Notes: a model not told the origin generated them from the sequence alone. 64,000 nt of DNA from Solidesulfovibrio alcoholivorans DSM 5433 (GCF_000702665.1 NZ_JNJA01000008.1:124001-188000), one strand, 5' to 3'; positions 33,140 to 43,067 are shown, counted from the first letter of the stretch. Numbers and translations: made by a program.

Positions 33140-34170
33140 ACGACGCATCCGTCACGCAGCGCATCACGGACATCCGCCGCGCCCGCGGCGAGTCCCTGGC
33201 CATCCTCGCGCACCACTACCAGCGAGACGCCGTGGTCGCCCACGCCGACATCCTGGGCGACTCCCTGGAGCTTTCCCGCAAGGTGGCCGGGCTTTCGGCC
33301 AGGGACATCGTTTTTTGCGGCGTGTTTTTCATGGCCGAGACCGCGGCCATGCTGGCTGGTCCCGGGCAGCGGGTGCACATCCCCGCTCCGGACGCCGCCT
33401 GCGTCATGTCCGAGATGGCGCCGGCCGCCCTCGTCGGGGCGGTGCTCGATCGCCTTGCCGCGGCCGGGCGCGACGTGTTGCCGCTGACCTATGTCAACTC
33501 CTCCGCCGCGGTCAAAGCCGTGGTCGGGGCGCGGGGCGGGTCGGTGTGCACCTCGGCCAACGCCGGCAAGATGCTCGAATGGGCGCTCGACCAGGGGCGC
33601 GGCGTGCTCTTTTTACCCGACAAGATGCTCGGGCAAAACACCTGCAACGCCCTGGGCGTTCCCGTGGAAAAACGCTGCATCCTCGACGTGCGCGGCGGCG
33701 GGATGCGCCTGGACCTCGAGGCCGCGGGCAAGGCCGAAGTGCTTTTCTGGCCCGGGCAGTGCGTCATCCATGCGCGTTTCAAGGCCCGTGACATCGCGGC
33801 CGTGCGCGCCGCGCACCCGGGCGTTAAGGTGGTGGTCCACCCCGAATGCGCGCCCGAGACCGTGCAGGCCGCAGACGCCGCCGGCTCCACCTCGTTCATC
33901 ATCAAGTACGTGGCCGAGGCCCCGGCCGGGGCCGAGATCGTCATCGGCACGGAAATCAATCTCGTTTCACGGCTCGCCCGGCGCTACCAGGGCGAAAAGA
34001 CCATCCGTCCGCTTTGCGTGTCCGGCTGCTCAAACATGGCCAAGGGCACGGAAGAGAACCTGCTGGCCCTGCTCGAGACTCTGGACACCGCCGCGCCCGT
34101 GACCGTGCCCGAGGACGTGCGCGGACCGGCCACGGCGGCGGTGGCCAAGATGCTTGAAGTTTCGGCCTGA
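33136..34170 (+). CDS. nadA: Quinolinate synthase A
   Basis: 344 residues. NadA condenses iminoaspartate with dihydroxyacetone phosphate using a [4Fe-4S] cluster. AILAHHYQRDAVVAHADILGDSLEL contains the His and Asp substrate residues; cluster Cys are likely those in CVMSEMAPAA or CTSANAG, HPECAPET and SGCSNMAKGT. GTEINLV and YQGEKTIRPL follow as in the family. Overlaps nadC; nadB follows 27 bases later. Confidence 0.96.
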   Translation: MNDASVTQRITDIRRARGESLAILAHHYQRDAVVAHADILGDSLELSRKVAGLSARDIVFCGVFFMAETAAMLAGPGQRVHIPAPDAACVMSEMAPAALVGAVLDRLAAAGRDVLPLTYVNSSAAVKAVVGARGGSVCTSANAGKMLEWALDQGRGVLFLPDKMLGQNTCNALGVPVEKRCILDVRGGGMRLDLEAAGKAEVLFWPGQCVIHARFKARDIAAVRAAHPGVKVVVHPECAPETVQAADAAGSTSFIIKYVAEAPAGAEIVIGTEINLVSRLARRYQGEKTIRPLCVSGCSNMAKGTEENLLALLETLDTAAPVTVPEDVRGPATAAVAKMLEVSA

Positions 34171-34197
34171 TTTATGGCCGGAAAGGGAGAACGCGCG

Positions 34198-35778
34198 ATG
34201 GTCTACCGCATGCACGCAAACGCCCTGGTCGTGGGCTCGGGGCTGGCCGGACTCACGGCCGCGCTGACGCTAGCCGATCAAGGCCTGGAAGTGATCCTGC
34301 TCACCTCCGGCGACGACCTCGACGACGGCAACAGCGCCCTGGCCCAGGGGGGCATCGTCTTTCGCGGCCCGGACGACTCGCCGCAACTGCTCGAACGCGA
34401 CATGTTCACCTGCGGCTGGCGCTACAATTCGCCGCGCGCCGTCAAGTACCTGGCCAAACGCGGCCCGCAGGTGGTCCAGGAGATGCTCATCGACCGCCTG
34501 CAACTGCCCTTCGACCGCAAGGGCGACGGTTCCGGCTGGCACCTGGGCAAGGAGGGCGGCCACAGCGTGTCGCGCATCCTGCACATGGCCGACCGCACCG
34601 GGCGCGCCATCATGGAAGGGCTCATGGTCGCGGTCAAGGCCCATCCGAACATCAAGATCCTGGTCAAGCGCACGGCCGTGGACCTGCTCACCTCCCACCA
34701 CCACGCCACCCTGCTCGAATTCAAGTACCAGTTGCTCAACCAGTGCCTGGGGGCCTACGTCTTAAACGAGGTTTCGGGGCAGGTGGAGACCATCCTGGCC
34801 GACTTCACGGTGCTGGCCACGGGCGGTTGCGGCAGGCTCTTCCTGCACACCTCCAACACCCGCTCCTCCATCGGCTCGGCCCTGGCCATGGCCTCGCGCG
34901 CCTTCGCCAAGGTCATGAACGTGGAGTACGTACAGTTCCACCCGACCACGCTTTTCCACCGCGCCGAGCGGCGGCTGCTGATTACCGAGGCCCTGCGCGG
35001 CGAAGGGGCGCGGCTGGTCAACGATCGGGGCGAGCCGTTCATGACGCGCTACGACCCCCGCGCGGACCTTGCCCCGCGCGACATCGTCACCCGGGCCATC
35101 CTGGCCGAGATGCTCAAGACCGACCACGACTGCGTCTATCTCGACGTTGCCAACTACGTGAAGAACGTGGCGGAACACTTCCCCACGGTGTGCAAGGGCT
35201 GCCTCGAGCTCGGCATCGACGTCACGAAGCAGCCCATTCCGGTGGTGCCGGCGGCGCACTATTTCTGCGGCGGCGTGCTCACGGACAATGCCGGCCGCAC
35301 GACGCTGGAACGGCTCTACGCCGCGGGCGAATGCGCCTGCACCGGCATCCACGGGGCCAACCGCCTGGCGAGCACGTCGCTTCTCGAGTGCCTGCTGTGG
35401 GGCTACAGCGTGGGCCAGGACATCGGCAAGCGGGCGGGGCACAAGGTCACGCTCGGCCGCCGGCTCGTGGACAGCATTCCGGACTGGGTGAGCCCGGGCT
35501 CCAACCAGAACGAGGACCCGGCGCTCATTGCCCAGGACTGGGCCACCATCCGCAACACCATGTGGAACTACGTGGGCATCAACCGCTCGAGTTCCCGCCT
35601 CAAGCGCGCCTTCGAGGACCTGCGCGAGCTCAACAAGCATCTGCACGACTTCTACCGCGAAACGCCGCTCAGCAAGGCCATCGTGGACCTGTTCCACGGT
35701 TGCCAGGCCGCCTACACCATCACCATCGCGGCCATGCAGAACCGCCGTTCGCTCGGTTGCCACTACCGCATCGACTGA
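34198..35778 (+). CDS. nadB: L-aspartate oxidase
   Basis: 526 residues. NadB is the FAD enzyme making iminoaspartate, with fumarate as the likely acceptor in an anaerobe. GSGLAGLTAAL is the FAD fold; SALAQGGIVF, FHPTTLF, LITEALRGEGARL (active-site Arg) and PAAHYFCGGVLTD, then GANRLASTSLLECL, match the succinate dehydrogenase/NadB superfamily. The start at 34198 has GGGAG upstream; the Met at 34174 lies before that site. A terminator follows the stop by 13 bases. Confidence 0.96.
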   Translation: MVYRMHANALVVGSGLAGLTAALTLADQGLEVILLTSGDDLDDGNSALAQGGIVFRGPDDSPQLLERDMFTCGWRYNSPRAVKYLAKRGPQVVQEMLIDRLQLPFDRKGDGSGWHLGKEGGHSVSRILHMADRTGRAIMEGLMVAVKAHPNIKILVKRTAVDLLTSHHHATLLEFKYQLLNQCLGAYVLNEVSGQVETILADFTVLATGGCGRLFLHTSNTRSSIGSALAMASRAFAKVMNVEYVQFHPTTLFHRAERRLLITEALRGEGARLVNDRGEPFMTRYDPRADLAPRDIVTRAILAEMLKTDHDCVYLDVANYVKNVAEHFPTVCKGCLELGIDVTKQPIPVVPAAHYFCGGVLTDNAGRTTLERLYAAGECACTGIHGANRLASTSLLECLLWGYSVGQDIGKRAGHKVTLGRRLVDSIPDWVSPGSNQNEDPALIAQDWATIRNTMWNYVGINRSSSRLKRAFEDLRELNKHLHDFYRETPLSKAIVDLFHGCQAAYTITIAAMQNRRSLGCHYRID

Positions 35779-35791
35779 CGCGCCAATAAAA

Positions 35792-35815
35792 AAATCCCGG
35801 CTCGCACCGGGATTT
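35792..35815. terminator. Bidirectional terminator between nadB and hisF
   Basis: AAATCCCGG (35792-35800) pairs with CCGGGATTT (35807-35815) with a six-base loop; A residues precede and T residues end the stem, so it fits termination of nadB and, in reverse, of hisF. Confidence 0.8.
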
Positions 35816-35841
35816 CCCACATCCTCCCCCCTTTCGGGGGG

Positions 35842-35871
35842 GGCCAGGAGGGGCCCTTGCCCCTCCTGGCC
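35842..35871. repeat. 13-bp GC palindrome of the dispersed family
   Basis: GGCCAGGAGGGGC (35842-35854), loop CCTT, GCCCCTCCTGGCC (35859-35871). The core GGAGGGGC/GCCCCTCC is the same as at 37352 and 63503. A second short stem (C6-tttc-G6) lies just before it. Located between convergent nadB and hisF, after the simple terminator. Confidence 0.8.
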
Positions 35872-35904
35872 GCCGGAGGCATTCGTCTTATCTCTTCTCT
35901 ACCC

Positions 35905-36684
35905 TCACCACACTTGCCGCACCTTCACGCCGCGTGAGGCCATGCGGTTTTTGCAGTCTTCGATGGAGTATTCGCCGTAGTGGACGATGGAGGCGATCAG
36001 CGCCGCCGAGGCCTTGCCCACGGTCACGGCGTCGGCCATGTGGTCGGGGTTGCCCGCGCCGCCGGAAGCGATGACCGGGATGGTCACGGCTTCGCTGATA
36101 AGACGCGTCAGCGTCAGCTCGTAGCCGGTCTTGGCCCCGTCGGCGTCGATGGAGTTGCAGCAGATCTCGCCGGCCCCCAGCGCCTCCACGGTCCTGGCCC
36201 ATTCCACGGCGTCGAGGCCCATGGGCTTGCGCCCGCCGTGGATGACGATCTCGTAGCCGGAGGGAATCTTTTCGCTGACCGGCACCTGTTTGACGTCCAT
36301 GCCGACCACCACGCACTGGGAGCCGAACGCGGCCGCGCCCTGGCTGATGATGTCCGGATTTTTCACGGCCGCGGAGTTGACCGAGATCTTTTCCGCGCCG
36401 GCCAGGAGCACCGCGCGCATGTCCTCCACCGTGGAAATGCCGCCGCCCACGGAGAAGGGGATGAAAATCTGGCTCGCCACCTTGTCCACCACGTCGAGCA
36501 TGATGCCCCGGCCTTCGCTCGAGGCCGTGATGTCGTAGAAGACGAGTTCGTCGGCCCCGGCCTCGTAGTAGAGGCGGGCGGTTTCCACCGGGTCGCCGAT
36601 GTCCACATTGCCCTTGAACTTGATGCCCTTGGTGAGCTTGCCGTCGCGCACGTCGAGGCAGGGAATGACGCGTTTGGAGAGCAT
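35905..36684 (-). CDS. hisF: Imidazole glycerol phosphate synthase, cyclase subunit
   Basis: 259 residues, an eight-fold barrel. Catalytic Asp11 (CLDVRDG) and Asp130 (GMDVK) are present, as are the phosphate sites SVGGGIS and ASGGAGN. HisF uses ammonia from HisH to make imidazole-glycerol phosphate and AICAR in histidine synthesis. AAGGAGG precedes the start, and hisH ends two bases before it. Confidence 0.97.
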   Translation of the reverse strand: MLSKRVIPCLDVRDGKLTKGIKFKGNVDIGDPVETARLYYEAGADELVFYDITASSEGRGIMLDVVDKVASQIFIPFSVGGGISTVEDMRAVLLAGAEKISVNSAAVKNPDIISQGAAAFGSQCVVVGMDVKQVPVSEKIPSGYEIVIHGGRKPMGLDAVEWARTVEALGAGEICCNSIDADGAKTGYELTLTRLISEAVTIPVIASGGAGNPDHMADAVTVGKASAALIASIVHYGEYSIEDCKNRMASRGVKVRQVW

Positions 36685-36686
36685 GG

Positions 36687-37319
36687 TTACCGTGCCTCCT
36701 TGCAGTAGGCGGCGAAATTGGCCAGGAGCGATAGCCCGGGACGGCCGCTTTTTTCCGGATGGAACTGCACCGCCCAAAGCCCCTTGCGGCCGTGGATCGA
36801 GCAGAAGGGCAGCCCGTAGTCCGTGACGCCGATGACGTATTCGGCGGCGGGCACCGGGTAGTAGCTGTGCACGAAATAGAATTCCGATTTCTTGTCGATG
36901 CCGTCGAGGAGCTCGCACGGCCGCGCCAGCGTCACACGGTTCCAGCCCATGTGCGGGATGCGGATGGGTTCGCCGTCCTCGTCGGTGAGCGCCGGCGAGA
37001 ACATGGCGCACTGCCCGGGAATGACGCCGAGGGCGGTGGTGTCGTTTTCCGCGCTGTATTCGAGCAGGATCTGGCAGCCCACGCAGATGCCGAGCAGCGG
37101 CTTGCCGGCGGCCACCTGCGCGGTGAGCAGGGCGTCCAGGCCCGTGGACGTCAGTTCGTGCATGGCCTGGCCGGCCGCGCCGACGCCGGGAAAGACGATG
37201 CCCGCCGCGTCGGCGAGCACGGCCGGATCGGCGGTGATGCGGCAGGGGATGCCGAGATGGTCCAGCGCCCGGCGCACGCTCGTCTGATTGCCGGCCTTGT
37301 AATCCAATATGGCAAGCAT
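36687..37319 (-). CDS. hisH: Imidazole glycerol phosphate synthase, glutaminase subunit
   Basis: 210 residues, a class I glutamine amidotransferase. The triad is Cys79 (LLGICVGCQ), His187 and Glu189 (VQFHPEKSG). The usual Met/Leu after the oxyanion strand is replaced by a second Cys (GICVGCQ). AAGGAG lies before the start. It forms a two-gene unit with hisF; other his genes are elsewhere. Confidence 0.96.
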   Translation of the reverse strand: MLAILDYKAGNQTSVRRALDHLGIPCRITADPAVLADAAGIVFPGVGAAGQAMHELTSTGLDALLTAQVAAGKPLLGICVGCQILLEYSAENDTTALGVIPGQCAMFSPALTDEDGEPIRIPHMGWNRVTLARPCELLDGIDKKSEFYFVHSYYPVPAAEYVIGVTDYGLPFCSIHGRKGLWAVQFHPEKSGRPGLSLLANFAAYCKEAR

Positions 37320-37351
37320 ACGGTGTTACTCCTTGCACCTGCCTCCGGCGG

Positions 37352-37408
37352 CCGGGAGGGGCGTTGCCCCTCCCGGACCACCCCACCGGGGGGAATGATT
37401 CCCCCCGG
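37352..37408. repeat. Bipartite GC palindrome (two stems)
   Basis: Stem A: CCGGGAGGGGC-gtt-GCCCCTCCCGG (37352-37376). Stem B: CCGGGGGGAAT-g-ATTCCCCCCGG (37386-37408). The linker is ACCACCCCA. The same pair with the same order and linker type occurs at 63503-63557. It lies between mutL (ends 37547) and hisH (starts 37319), both on the minus strand. Confidence 0.85.
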
Positions 37409-37546
37409 ACCCCCGCGAAGGGTGAAAATGGGAGGCCCGTGGAAATTGCTTTGGCGGCAATCTACGGAAGCGCCGCGATGAAGCAGGCACCGGTTGTGAA
37501 CATTTTTGGCGTGTTTGGCAAGGCGGGCGCGTACGGCGCGAAACGC

Positions 37547-39502
37547 CTACTTCTTGCGTTTGAACATCTTTTCCATTTCGCGAATCGAAAAGCGCACCGT
37601 CACCGGCCGGCCGTGCGGGCAGTAGTCGCGTTCCGGGGCCCTCGCCCACTGGGCGAGAAGCGCCACGGCCTCGTCGTCGGCCAAGCGCGTTCCCGCCTTG
37701 ACCGCGGTCTTGCAGCTCATGAGGATCCAGAGGTCCTGCAAGGACTTCGATTGCCCGGACAGGGCGGCGGAGAGGTATTCCCGCGCCTGGCCGAGGGTGA
37801 GCCCGGGGGGCGCGCCGGTGATGGCGACGACGCCCGGGCGGGGCGTTTCCAGAACGAAGCCGACGGCGCGCAGTTCGTTGTGCAGCTCGCGCAGCCTGGC
37901 CTGCTCGCTCGGATGCAGCGACGTCTCGACCGGAATGCCCACCGGCCGGCTGTCGCCGCGCGAGCCCGAGGCCTCCATGGCCGCGTAGATGACGCGTTCG
38001 TGGGCGGCGTGCTGGTCCACGAGCACGAGTTCGCGGCCGAGATCCACGAGCAGGTAGGTGTCGGCGAACTGGCCGAGGTAGCGCAGTCCCGGCGGCAGGA
38101 CGGGTTCGATCTCCTCGGGTGCGCGGGCGCGCAGGGGCTCGGGCGCGCGGGCGAAGGCGGGTTCGGGCGCTTCCTCCGCTTCGGGCGTTTCGGCGCGCGC
38201 GTGGCGCTCCACGGCCGGGGGGGCGAAATGGCGCACCGGCGCGGGCTGGCCCTGGCGGCGGTTGTCGGCCGCGGCGCGGGCCGGCGTCGGGGCCGGCGCT
38301 TGCGGGCGCAGCGTATACGCCGGCGGGGCTTCGCGCACGGCCTCGCCCATGGGCACGGTCTGCGTCGGCGTCGGCGCGTCGACGCGCACGAGTTCGTCCA
38401 GGAAATCGCGGCGGGCGGGGAATTTCGGCGGCTCGCCGTCCGTTTTCACCCACGGTTCGGGTGCGGGCACGGTGCGCAGTACGAGCGCCTTGTCCAGGGC
38501 CTGGCCCACGGCGCGGCGCAGGTTGACGAATACGGCCTGCTCGTCGCGAAAGCGCACCTCGGTCTTGGCCGGGTGCACGTTGACGTCCACGTCCTCGGCG
38601 GGAATCTCCAGGAAGATGACGCATTGCGGGTATTCCCGCGCGAGCAGCCGGCCCTTGTAGGCCTCGCGCACGGCGGACAGCAGCACCCGGTCGAGCACGG
38701 CGCGACCGTTGACGTAGAAAAGCATGCGGTCGGCCCGCGCCTGGGCCTTGAGCGGCTTGCCGAGGACACCGTGGATGCGGATGGGGCCGAGCGCGTATTC
38801 CATCTCGAACAGGTCGTCGGTCACGGCCGGCGGCCACATGCCGCCGAGCCGCGCGGTCAGGTTCTGGCCCGCCGGGAAGCGCAGCGTCGTGCGCCCGCCC
38901 ACGGACAGCTTGAGCGCCACGTCCAGGCGCGCAAGCGCCGCGCGGCAGAAAAGCTCCGTGGCCCGCTTGGTCTCCACGGCCTCGGATTTGAGGAATTTGA
39001 GCCGCGCCGGCACCGCGGCGAAAAGGTCGCGCACCTCGATGCGCGTGCCGCGCGGCATGGCCGCCGGGCCGCGCTCGGCGATGCGGCCGTTTTCCACGCG
39101 CAAGAACGCGCCCTCGTCAAAGGCCTCGTGGCGCGAGGTGATGACGCAGGTCGATACCGAGGCGATGCTCGGCAGGGCCTCGCCGCGAAAACCGAAGCTC
39201 TCGATGCCCGACAGTTCGTCCATGGAGGCGATCTTGCTCGTGGCGTGGCGCGTGACGGCCAGCGGCAGCTCCTCGGGCGTCATGCCCCAGCCGTCGTCGG
39301 CGACGGTGAGCAGCGTCCGGCCGCCGCCTTCGATGGAGACCTCGACCCGCGTGGACCCGGCGTCGAGGCTGTTTTCCACGAGTTCCTTGAGCACGCTCGC
39401 CGGCCGTTCGACCACTTCGCCGGCGGCGATCTGGTTTTGCAGTTCCGGCGGCAGGACACGGATGGTGCGATGCTTGATGGCGCGAGTCATATTCCCGAGC
39501 AT
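37547..39502 (-). CDS. mutL: DNA mismatch repair protein MutL
   Basis: 651 residues. The GHKL ATPase N-terminus has NQIAAGEVVERPASVLKELV, NSLDAG, DDGWGM and FGFRGEALPSIASV. A Pro/Ala-rich linker (about 365-465) leads to the dimerisation domain. The endonuclease-type C-terminus shows DQHAAHERVIYA (about 496), SCKTAVKAG and CPHGRP (about 628); the final Glu of the DQHAx2Ex4E motif is Ala. Start: ATG at 39502 has TTGGAG eight bases upstream; the Met five codons later is the alternative. Confidence 0.94.
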   Translation of the reverse strand: MLGNMTRAIKHRTIRVLPPELQNQIAAGEVVERPASVLKELVENSLDAGSTRVEVSIEGGGRTLLTVADDGWGMTPEELPLAVTRHATSKIASMDELSGIESFGFRGEALPSIASVSTCVITSRHEAFDEGAFLRVENGRIAERGPAAMPRGTRIEVRDLFAAVPARLKFLKSEAVETKRATELFCRAALARLDVALKLSVGGRTTLRFPAGQNLTARLGGMWPPAVTDDLFEMEYALGPIRIHGVLGKPLKAQARADRMLFYVNGRAVLDRVLLSAVREAYKGRLLAREYPQCVIFLEIPAEDVDVNVHPAKTEVRFRDEQAVFVNLRRAVGQALDKALVLRTVPAPEPWVKTDGEPPKFPARRDFLDELVRVDAPTPTQTVPMGEAVREAPPAYTLRPQAPAPTPARAAADNRRQGQPAPVRHFAPPAVERHARAETPEAEEAPEPAFARAPEPLRARAPEEIEPVLPPGLRYLGQFADTYLLVDLGRELVLVDQHAAHERVIYAAMEASGSRGDSRPVGIPVETSLHPSEQARLRELHNELRAVGFVLETPRPGVVAITGAPPGLTLGQAREYLSAALSGQSKSLQDLWILMSCKTAVKAGTRLADDEAVALLAQWARAPERDYCPHGRPVTVRFSIREMEKMFKRKK

Positions 39503-39601
39503 ACGCCAACTCCAAAACGGACGCCAGCAGGCCCAAGCGGCTGGAAAAGCGGACCCGGGAGGCGTAGGGATTCCCAGCGGCACAATCCAAGGAGGCCCGT
39601 C

Positions 39602-40723
39602 ATGCCCATTGCCCACAACTACCTGCGCACCCGGGTGCGCCTGTCCCATATCGTCGCCAACTACGAACTGCTGCGCGGTTTCGGCGGCCACGTCCTGGCC
39701 GTGGTCAAGGCCGACGCCTACGGGCACGGCCTGGTCGAAACGGCCGCGGCCCTGGAGGCGGCCGGCTGCGACGCCTTCGCCATCGGCTCCGTGGCCGAGG
39801 GCGCGGCGCTTCGCGACGCCGGCTCGCGCGGGGCGATCGTTTCCCTGCTCGGCCCGGTCCTGCCCGAGGACGACGTCCTGGCGCTTGAAAAGGACGTGGT
39901 GCCGTTCATTCACGATTTCGACCAGCTCGACCGCCTGGCCAGGGCGGCGGCCAAGGCCGGCAGGAAGGCCAGGGTGGCGCTCAAGTTCGACACGGGCATG
40001 GCGCGGCTGGGGTTCACCGAAAAGGACGTGCCGCATCTGCTGGCGCACCTCGGCGAACGGCCCGCCATCGAACCGGTCATGGTCAGCTCGCACCTGGCCA
40101 CGGCCGACGACCCCACGGCCTTCGACTACGTGAGCGCGCAAGGCGGCCGCTTCGCGCGCATCTGCCAGGCGCTGCGCCACGGCGGGCTCACCTTCGAGGC
40201 CTCGCTTTGCAACAGCGCCGGCATCCTGGCCCATGCCGGGGAGTTCGGCTTCGACGCCCGCCGTGCCGGCATCGCGCTCTACGGCGTCAACCCCTTCCAG
40301 GGCACGGACCGCGAACAGCTGGGCGTTGGCCTGCTGCCGGCGATGGAAACCACGACTCGCATCGTCTCGGTCCACGACCTGCCGCGCGGGGCCTCCATCA
40401 GCTACGGCCGGACGTTCATCGCCGAGCGCGACATGCGCGTGGCCATCGTGGCGGCGGGCTATGCCGACGCCTACAGCCGGGGGCTGTCCAACAAGGGCTT
40501 CATGTGCCTTTCGGGCCGGCGCGTGCCGATCCTCGGCCGGGTGTGCATGCAGTTGACCGCCGTGGACGTTTCGGGACTCGAACCCGCGCCCGGCGACGTG
40601 ATCCACCTGCTCGGCGGCGACGGCCCCGGTGCGGTGACCGCCGCCGACCTCGCTCTGTGGTGGGAGACCATCCCCTACGAGGTGTTCTGCCTGTTCGGGC
40701 TCAATCCCCGCGAATTCTGCTGA
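39602..40723 (+). CDS. alr: Alanine racemase
   Basis: 373 residues, a PLP fold-type III enzyme making D-alanine for peptidoglycan. The PLP Lys36 is in AVVKADAYGHG and the catalytic Tyr268 in SISYGRTF; ALKFDTGMARLG and GRVCMQLTAVDV are further family motifs. AAGGAGG precedes the start. Divergent from mutL with about 99 bases between starts. A terminator follows. Confidence 0.96.
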   Translation: MPIAHNYLRTRVRLSHIVANYELLRGFGGHVLAVVKADAYGHGLVETAAALEAAGCDAFAIGSVAEGAALRDAGSRGAIVSLLGPVLPEDDVLALEKDVVPFIHDFDQLDRLARAAAKAGRKARVALKFDTGMARLGFTEKDVPHLLAHLGERPAIEPVMVSSHLATADDPTAFDYVSAQGGRFARICQALRHGGLTFEASLCNSAGILAHAGEFGFDARRAGIALYGVNPFQGTDREQLGVGLLPAMETTTRIVSVHDLPRGASISYGRTFIAERDMRVAIVAAGYADAYSRGLSNKGFMCLSGRRVPILGRVCMQLTAVDVSGLEPAPGDVIHLLGGDGPGAVTAADLALWWETIPYEVFCLFGLNPREFC

Positions 40724-40732
40724 ATGTTTCGT

Positions 40733-40766
40733 GTCCGGCGCAGCCGCCGGACTCTTTCTTTATTTT
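40733..40766 (+). terminator. Rho-independent terminator of alr
   Basis: GTCCGGCG (40733-40740), loop CAGC, CGCCGGAC (40745-40752), then TCTTTCTTTATTTT. Nine bases after the alr stop. The gap to the guanine deaminase gene (to 40912) shows no further recognised element. Confidence 0.85.
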
Positions 40767-40912
40767 GGACTAAAAAAGTAGGGTTTATCCCTGGTCACGG
40801 CGTTGTGGCGGCCTTATGTAACGCGCAAGGTCCGGCTCTCGCCGACCGGATGTCTCCAGGACGGCGTACCGGCGCATCTCGTATGAGACGCTTTGCCAGA
40901 GGAGAACACACC

Positions 40913-42331
40913 ATGGAAACAGCCCGCAATGCCGATCGCGCCATTCGCGGCATGTTTTTCGACCTCATAGACGATCCCTGGAAATACGCGGACAAGGAGC
41001 GCGAGGCGGCCCGATTCCTTCCGGACGGCCTCCTTGTCGTCGCGGGCGGGAGAATCGTCGATTTCGGCCCCTATGACATCGTCGCGCCGCGCCATCCCGG
41101 CGTTCAAACCGTGCATCTCGAAAACCGGCTCATTGTGCCGGGATTTATCGACGGCCATATCCACTTCCCCCAGGTGCGCGTGCTCGGCGCGTACGGCAAC
41201 CAGTTGCTGGACTGGTTGCAGAAGTGGATTTTTCCCGAGGAGCTCAAGTACAGCGACCGCGGCTACGCCCGCGAGGCGGCGGGGAAGTTCTTCGACGCCC
41301 TGCTTGCCGCCGGCACCACGACCTGCCAGGCGTTCACCACCAGCAGCCCCGTTTCCACCGAGGAGTTTTTCGAGGAGGCGACGCGGCGCAACATGCGCGT
41401 GATCTCGGGCTTAACCGGCGTGGACCGCTTCGCGCCCAAGGAATTCCTCATTTCCCCGGACGACTTCTACCGCGAGTCCAAGCGGCTCATCGAACGCTAC
41501 CACCGCAAGGGCCGCAACCTCTACGCCATCACGCCACGCTTCGCCGTGGGTTGCACCGGCGAGATGATGGACCGCTGCCGCCAGCTCAAGGAGGAGCATC
41601 CCGACTGCTGGGTCAACACCCATATCTCGGAAAACCCCTCGGAAGTGCGCACGGCCAAGGAGCATTTTCCGGACTGCTCGGACTACACGCAGGTGCATGA
41701 AAGCCACGGTCTGCTCGGCCCCAAGTTCACGGCCGGGCACGGTATCTGGCTTTCCAATGACGAGATGCGGCGGTTTTCCAAGGCCGGCGCGGCCGTGGCC
41801 TTCTGTCCGCTGTCCAACCTGTTTCTCGGCAGCGGCCTGTTCCGCCTGGGTCGGGCCAAGGACCCCGAGCATCCGGTGCGTCTGACGCTCGGCAGCGACA
41901 TGGGCGGCGGCAACGCCTTCTCCCTCGTGCGCGTGATGGAGGAAGCCGACAAGGTCGGCATGTGCAACAACACCATGCTCGACGGCTCCGTCGATCCGCG
42001 CGCCCAGGACCTGGCCGAGGCCGACCGCAACAAGCTCTCGCCTTACCGCGCCTACTACATGGCGACCCTCGGCGGCGCGCACGCCCTGTACCTCGACGAT
42101 CTCCTCGGCAATTTCGAGCCGGGCAAGGAGGCCGATTTCGTGGCGCTGGACTGGAACGCCGGCCAGGCGGCCATGGCCTGGCATCAGTCCCTGGCCGCGG
42201 GCGAATCCGGGCCGCGCACCATCGACGAGGCGGCCCAGCTGCTTTTCGCCGTCATGGCCGTGGGCGACGACCGCAACGTGGACGAGACCTGGATCGCCGG
42301 CGAACGCGTCTACAAGAAGGCGAAGGTCTGA
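40913..42331 (+). CDS. guaD: Guanine deaminase
   Basis: 472 residues of the amidohydrolase superfamily; it hydrolyses guanine to xanthine and ammonia. Zinc ligands lie in PGFIDGHIHFPQ, NTHISENPSEV, AGHGIWLS and LGSDMGGG. The N-terminal KEREAARFLPDGLLVV and C-terminal GNFEPGKEADFVALD are typical. AGAGGAGAA precedes the ATG. The family also holds other purine-ring deaminases, so specificity is likely rather than certain. Confidence 0.9.
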   Translation: METARNADRAIRGMFFDLIDDPWKYADKEREAARFLPDGLLVVAGGRIVDFGPYDIVAPRHPGVQTVHLENRLIVPGFIDGHIHFPQVRVLGAYGNQLLDWLQKWIFPEELKYSDRGYAREAAGKFFDALLAAGTTTCQAFTTSSPVSTEEFFEEATRRNMRVISGLTGVDRFAPKEFLISPDDFYRESKRLIERYHRKGRNLYAITPRFAVGCTGEMMDRCRQLKEEHPDCWVNTHISENPSEVRTAKEHFPDCSDYTQVHESHGLLGPKFTAGHGIWLSNDEMRRFSKAGAAVAFCPLSNLFLGSGLFRLGRAKDPEHPVRLTLGSDMGGGNAFSLVRVMEEADKVGMCNNTMLDGSVDPRAQDLAEADRNKLSPYRAYYMATLGGAHALYLDDLLGNFEPGKEADFVALDWNAGQAAMAWHQSLAAGESGPRTIDEAAQLLFAVMAVGDDRNVDETWIAGERVYKKAKV

Positions 42332-42419
42332 GGCGCGGGGCGGAGGACGCCTTGTGCGGCCACGCCGATGCCGCCGGGGCGTCCCCGCCGGCATCGGCGG
42401 GCAGTGCAAGGAGGCGGCC

Positions 42420-43067
42420 ATGGAAGTGCGCATCGCACGGGCTTCGGCCGTGGTGTCCCAGCGGGTGCCGCCGGAGCGCGAAGAGTGGTTTCTGGCCTGG
42501 CAGCGGGGCGTCTCGGCCGCGGCCGAGACGTTTGCGGGCTTTCGCGGCACGGACGTCTTTCCGCCGGCGGCCGGGTCGGGGGAGTTGTGGATCACGGTGA
42601 TCCATTTCGATACGCCGGACCAGCTCGAGGCCTGGCTCGCCTCGCCGGTGCGGGCGCAGTGGGTGGAAAAGCTGCGGGAGCGCATCGGCGATTTCGAGCT
42701 GGCGTCGTTTTCCCGGGGATTCGGGCCGTGGTTTTCCTGCCTGCGCGAGGGGACCGACCATGCCGCGCCGCCGGGCTGGAAGATGGCGCTTGTCGTACTG
42801 CTCGGGCTCTATCCCACAGTCATGTGCCTGACGCTTTTCCCGGGGCCGTTTCTTTCGCCGCTTGGCCTCGCCGTCTCGATGCTCCTTGGCAACGCCATGA
42901 GCATCGGCATCCTGCAATGGGGCGTGATGCCGCTTCTTAACGTCGGCTTCGGCCGCTGGCTCACGACCTCCGGGCCGGCCGGGCGCCGCACGACCGTTTG
43001 GGGCGTTGCGGTCATCGCCGCGCTGCTTGGCGGGCTGGTGCTCTTTTTTCGGGCGGTTGCGGGATAG
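42420..43067 (+). CDS. ABM-domain protein with C-terminal membrane helices
   Basis: 215 residues. The first 100 or so residues (EREEWFLAWQRGVSAAAETF..FRGTDVFPP..WITVIHFDTPDQLEAWLAS) resemble the antibiotic-biosynthesis-monooxygenase fold, a small ferredoxin-like domain. Residues 120-160 and 190-212 are membrane helices. Such membrane-tethered ABM proteins are widespread but without a known reaction. AAGGAGG precedes the start; it follows guaD by 88 bases. Confidence 0.8.
   Translation: MEVRIARASAVVSQRVPPEREEWFLAWQRGVSAAAETFAGFRGTDVFPPAAGSGELWITVIHFDTPDQLEAWLASPVRAQWVEKLRERIGDFELASFSRGFGPWFSCLREGTDHAAPPGWKMALVVLLGLYPTVMCLTLFPGPFLSPLGLAVSMLLGNAMSIGILQWGVMPLLNVGFGRWLTTSGPAGRRTTVWGVAVIAALLGGLVLFFRAVAG

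Noticed and set aside
37364-39601. N-terminal 746 codons open upstream of alr, suggesting a fusion protein
   Set aside because: This part is antisense to mutL and non-family; alr has its own AAGGAGG and start at 39602.
40753-40912. Purine-type riboswitch before guanine deaminase
   Set aside because: I could not find the conserved junction or loop sequences; the visible hairpin is the alr terminator.
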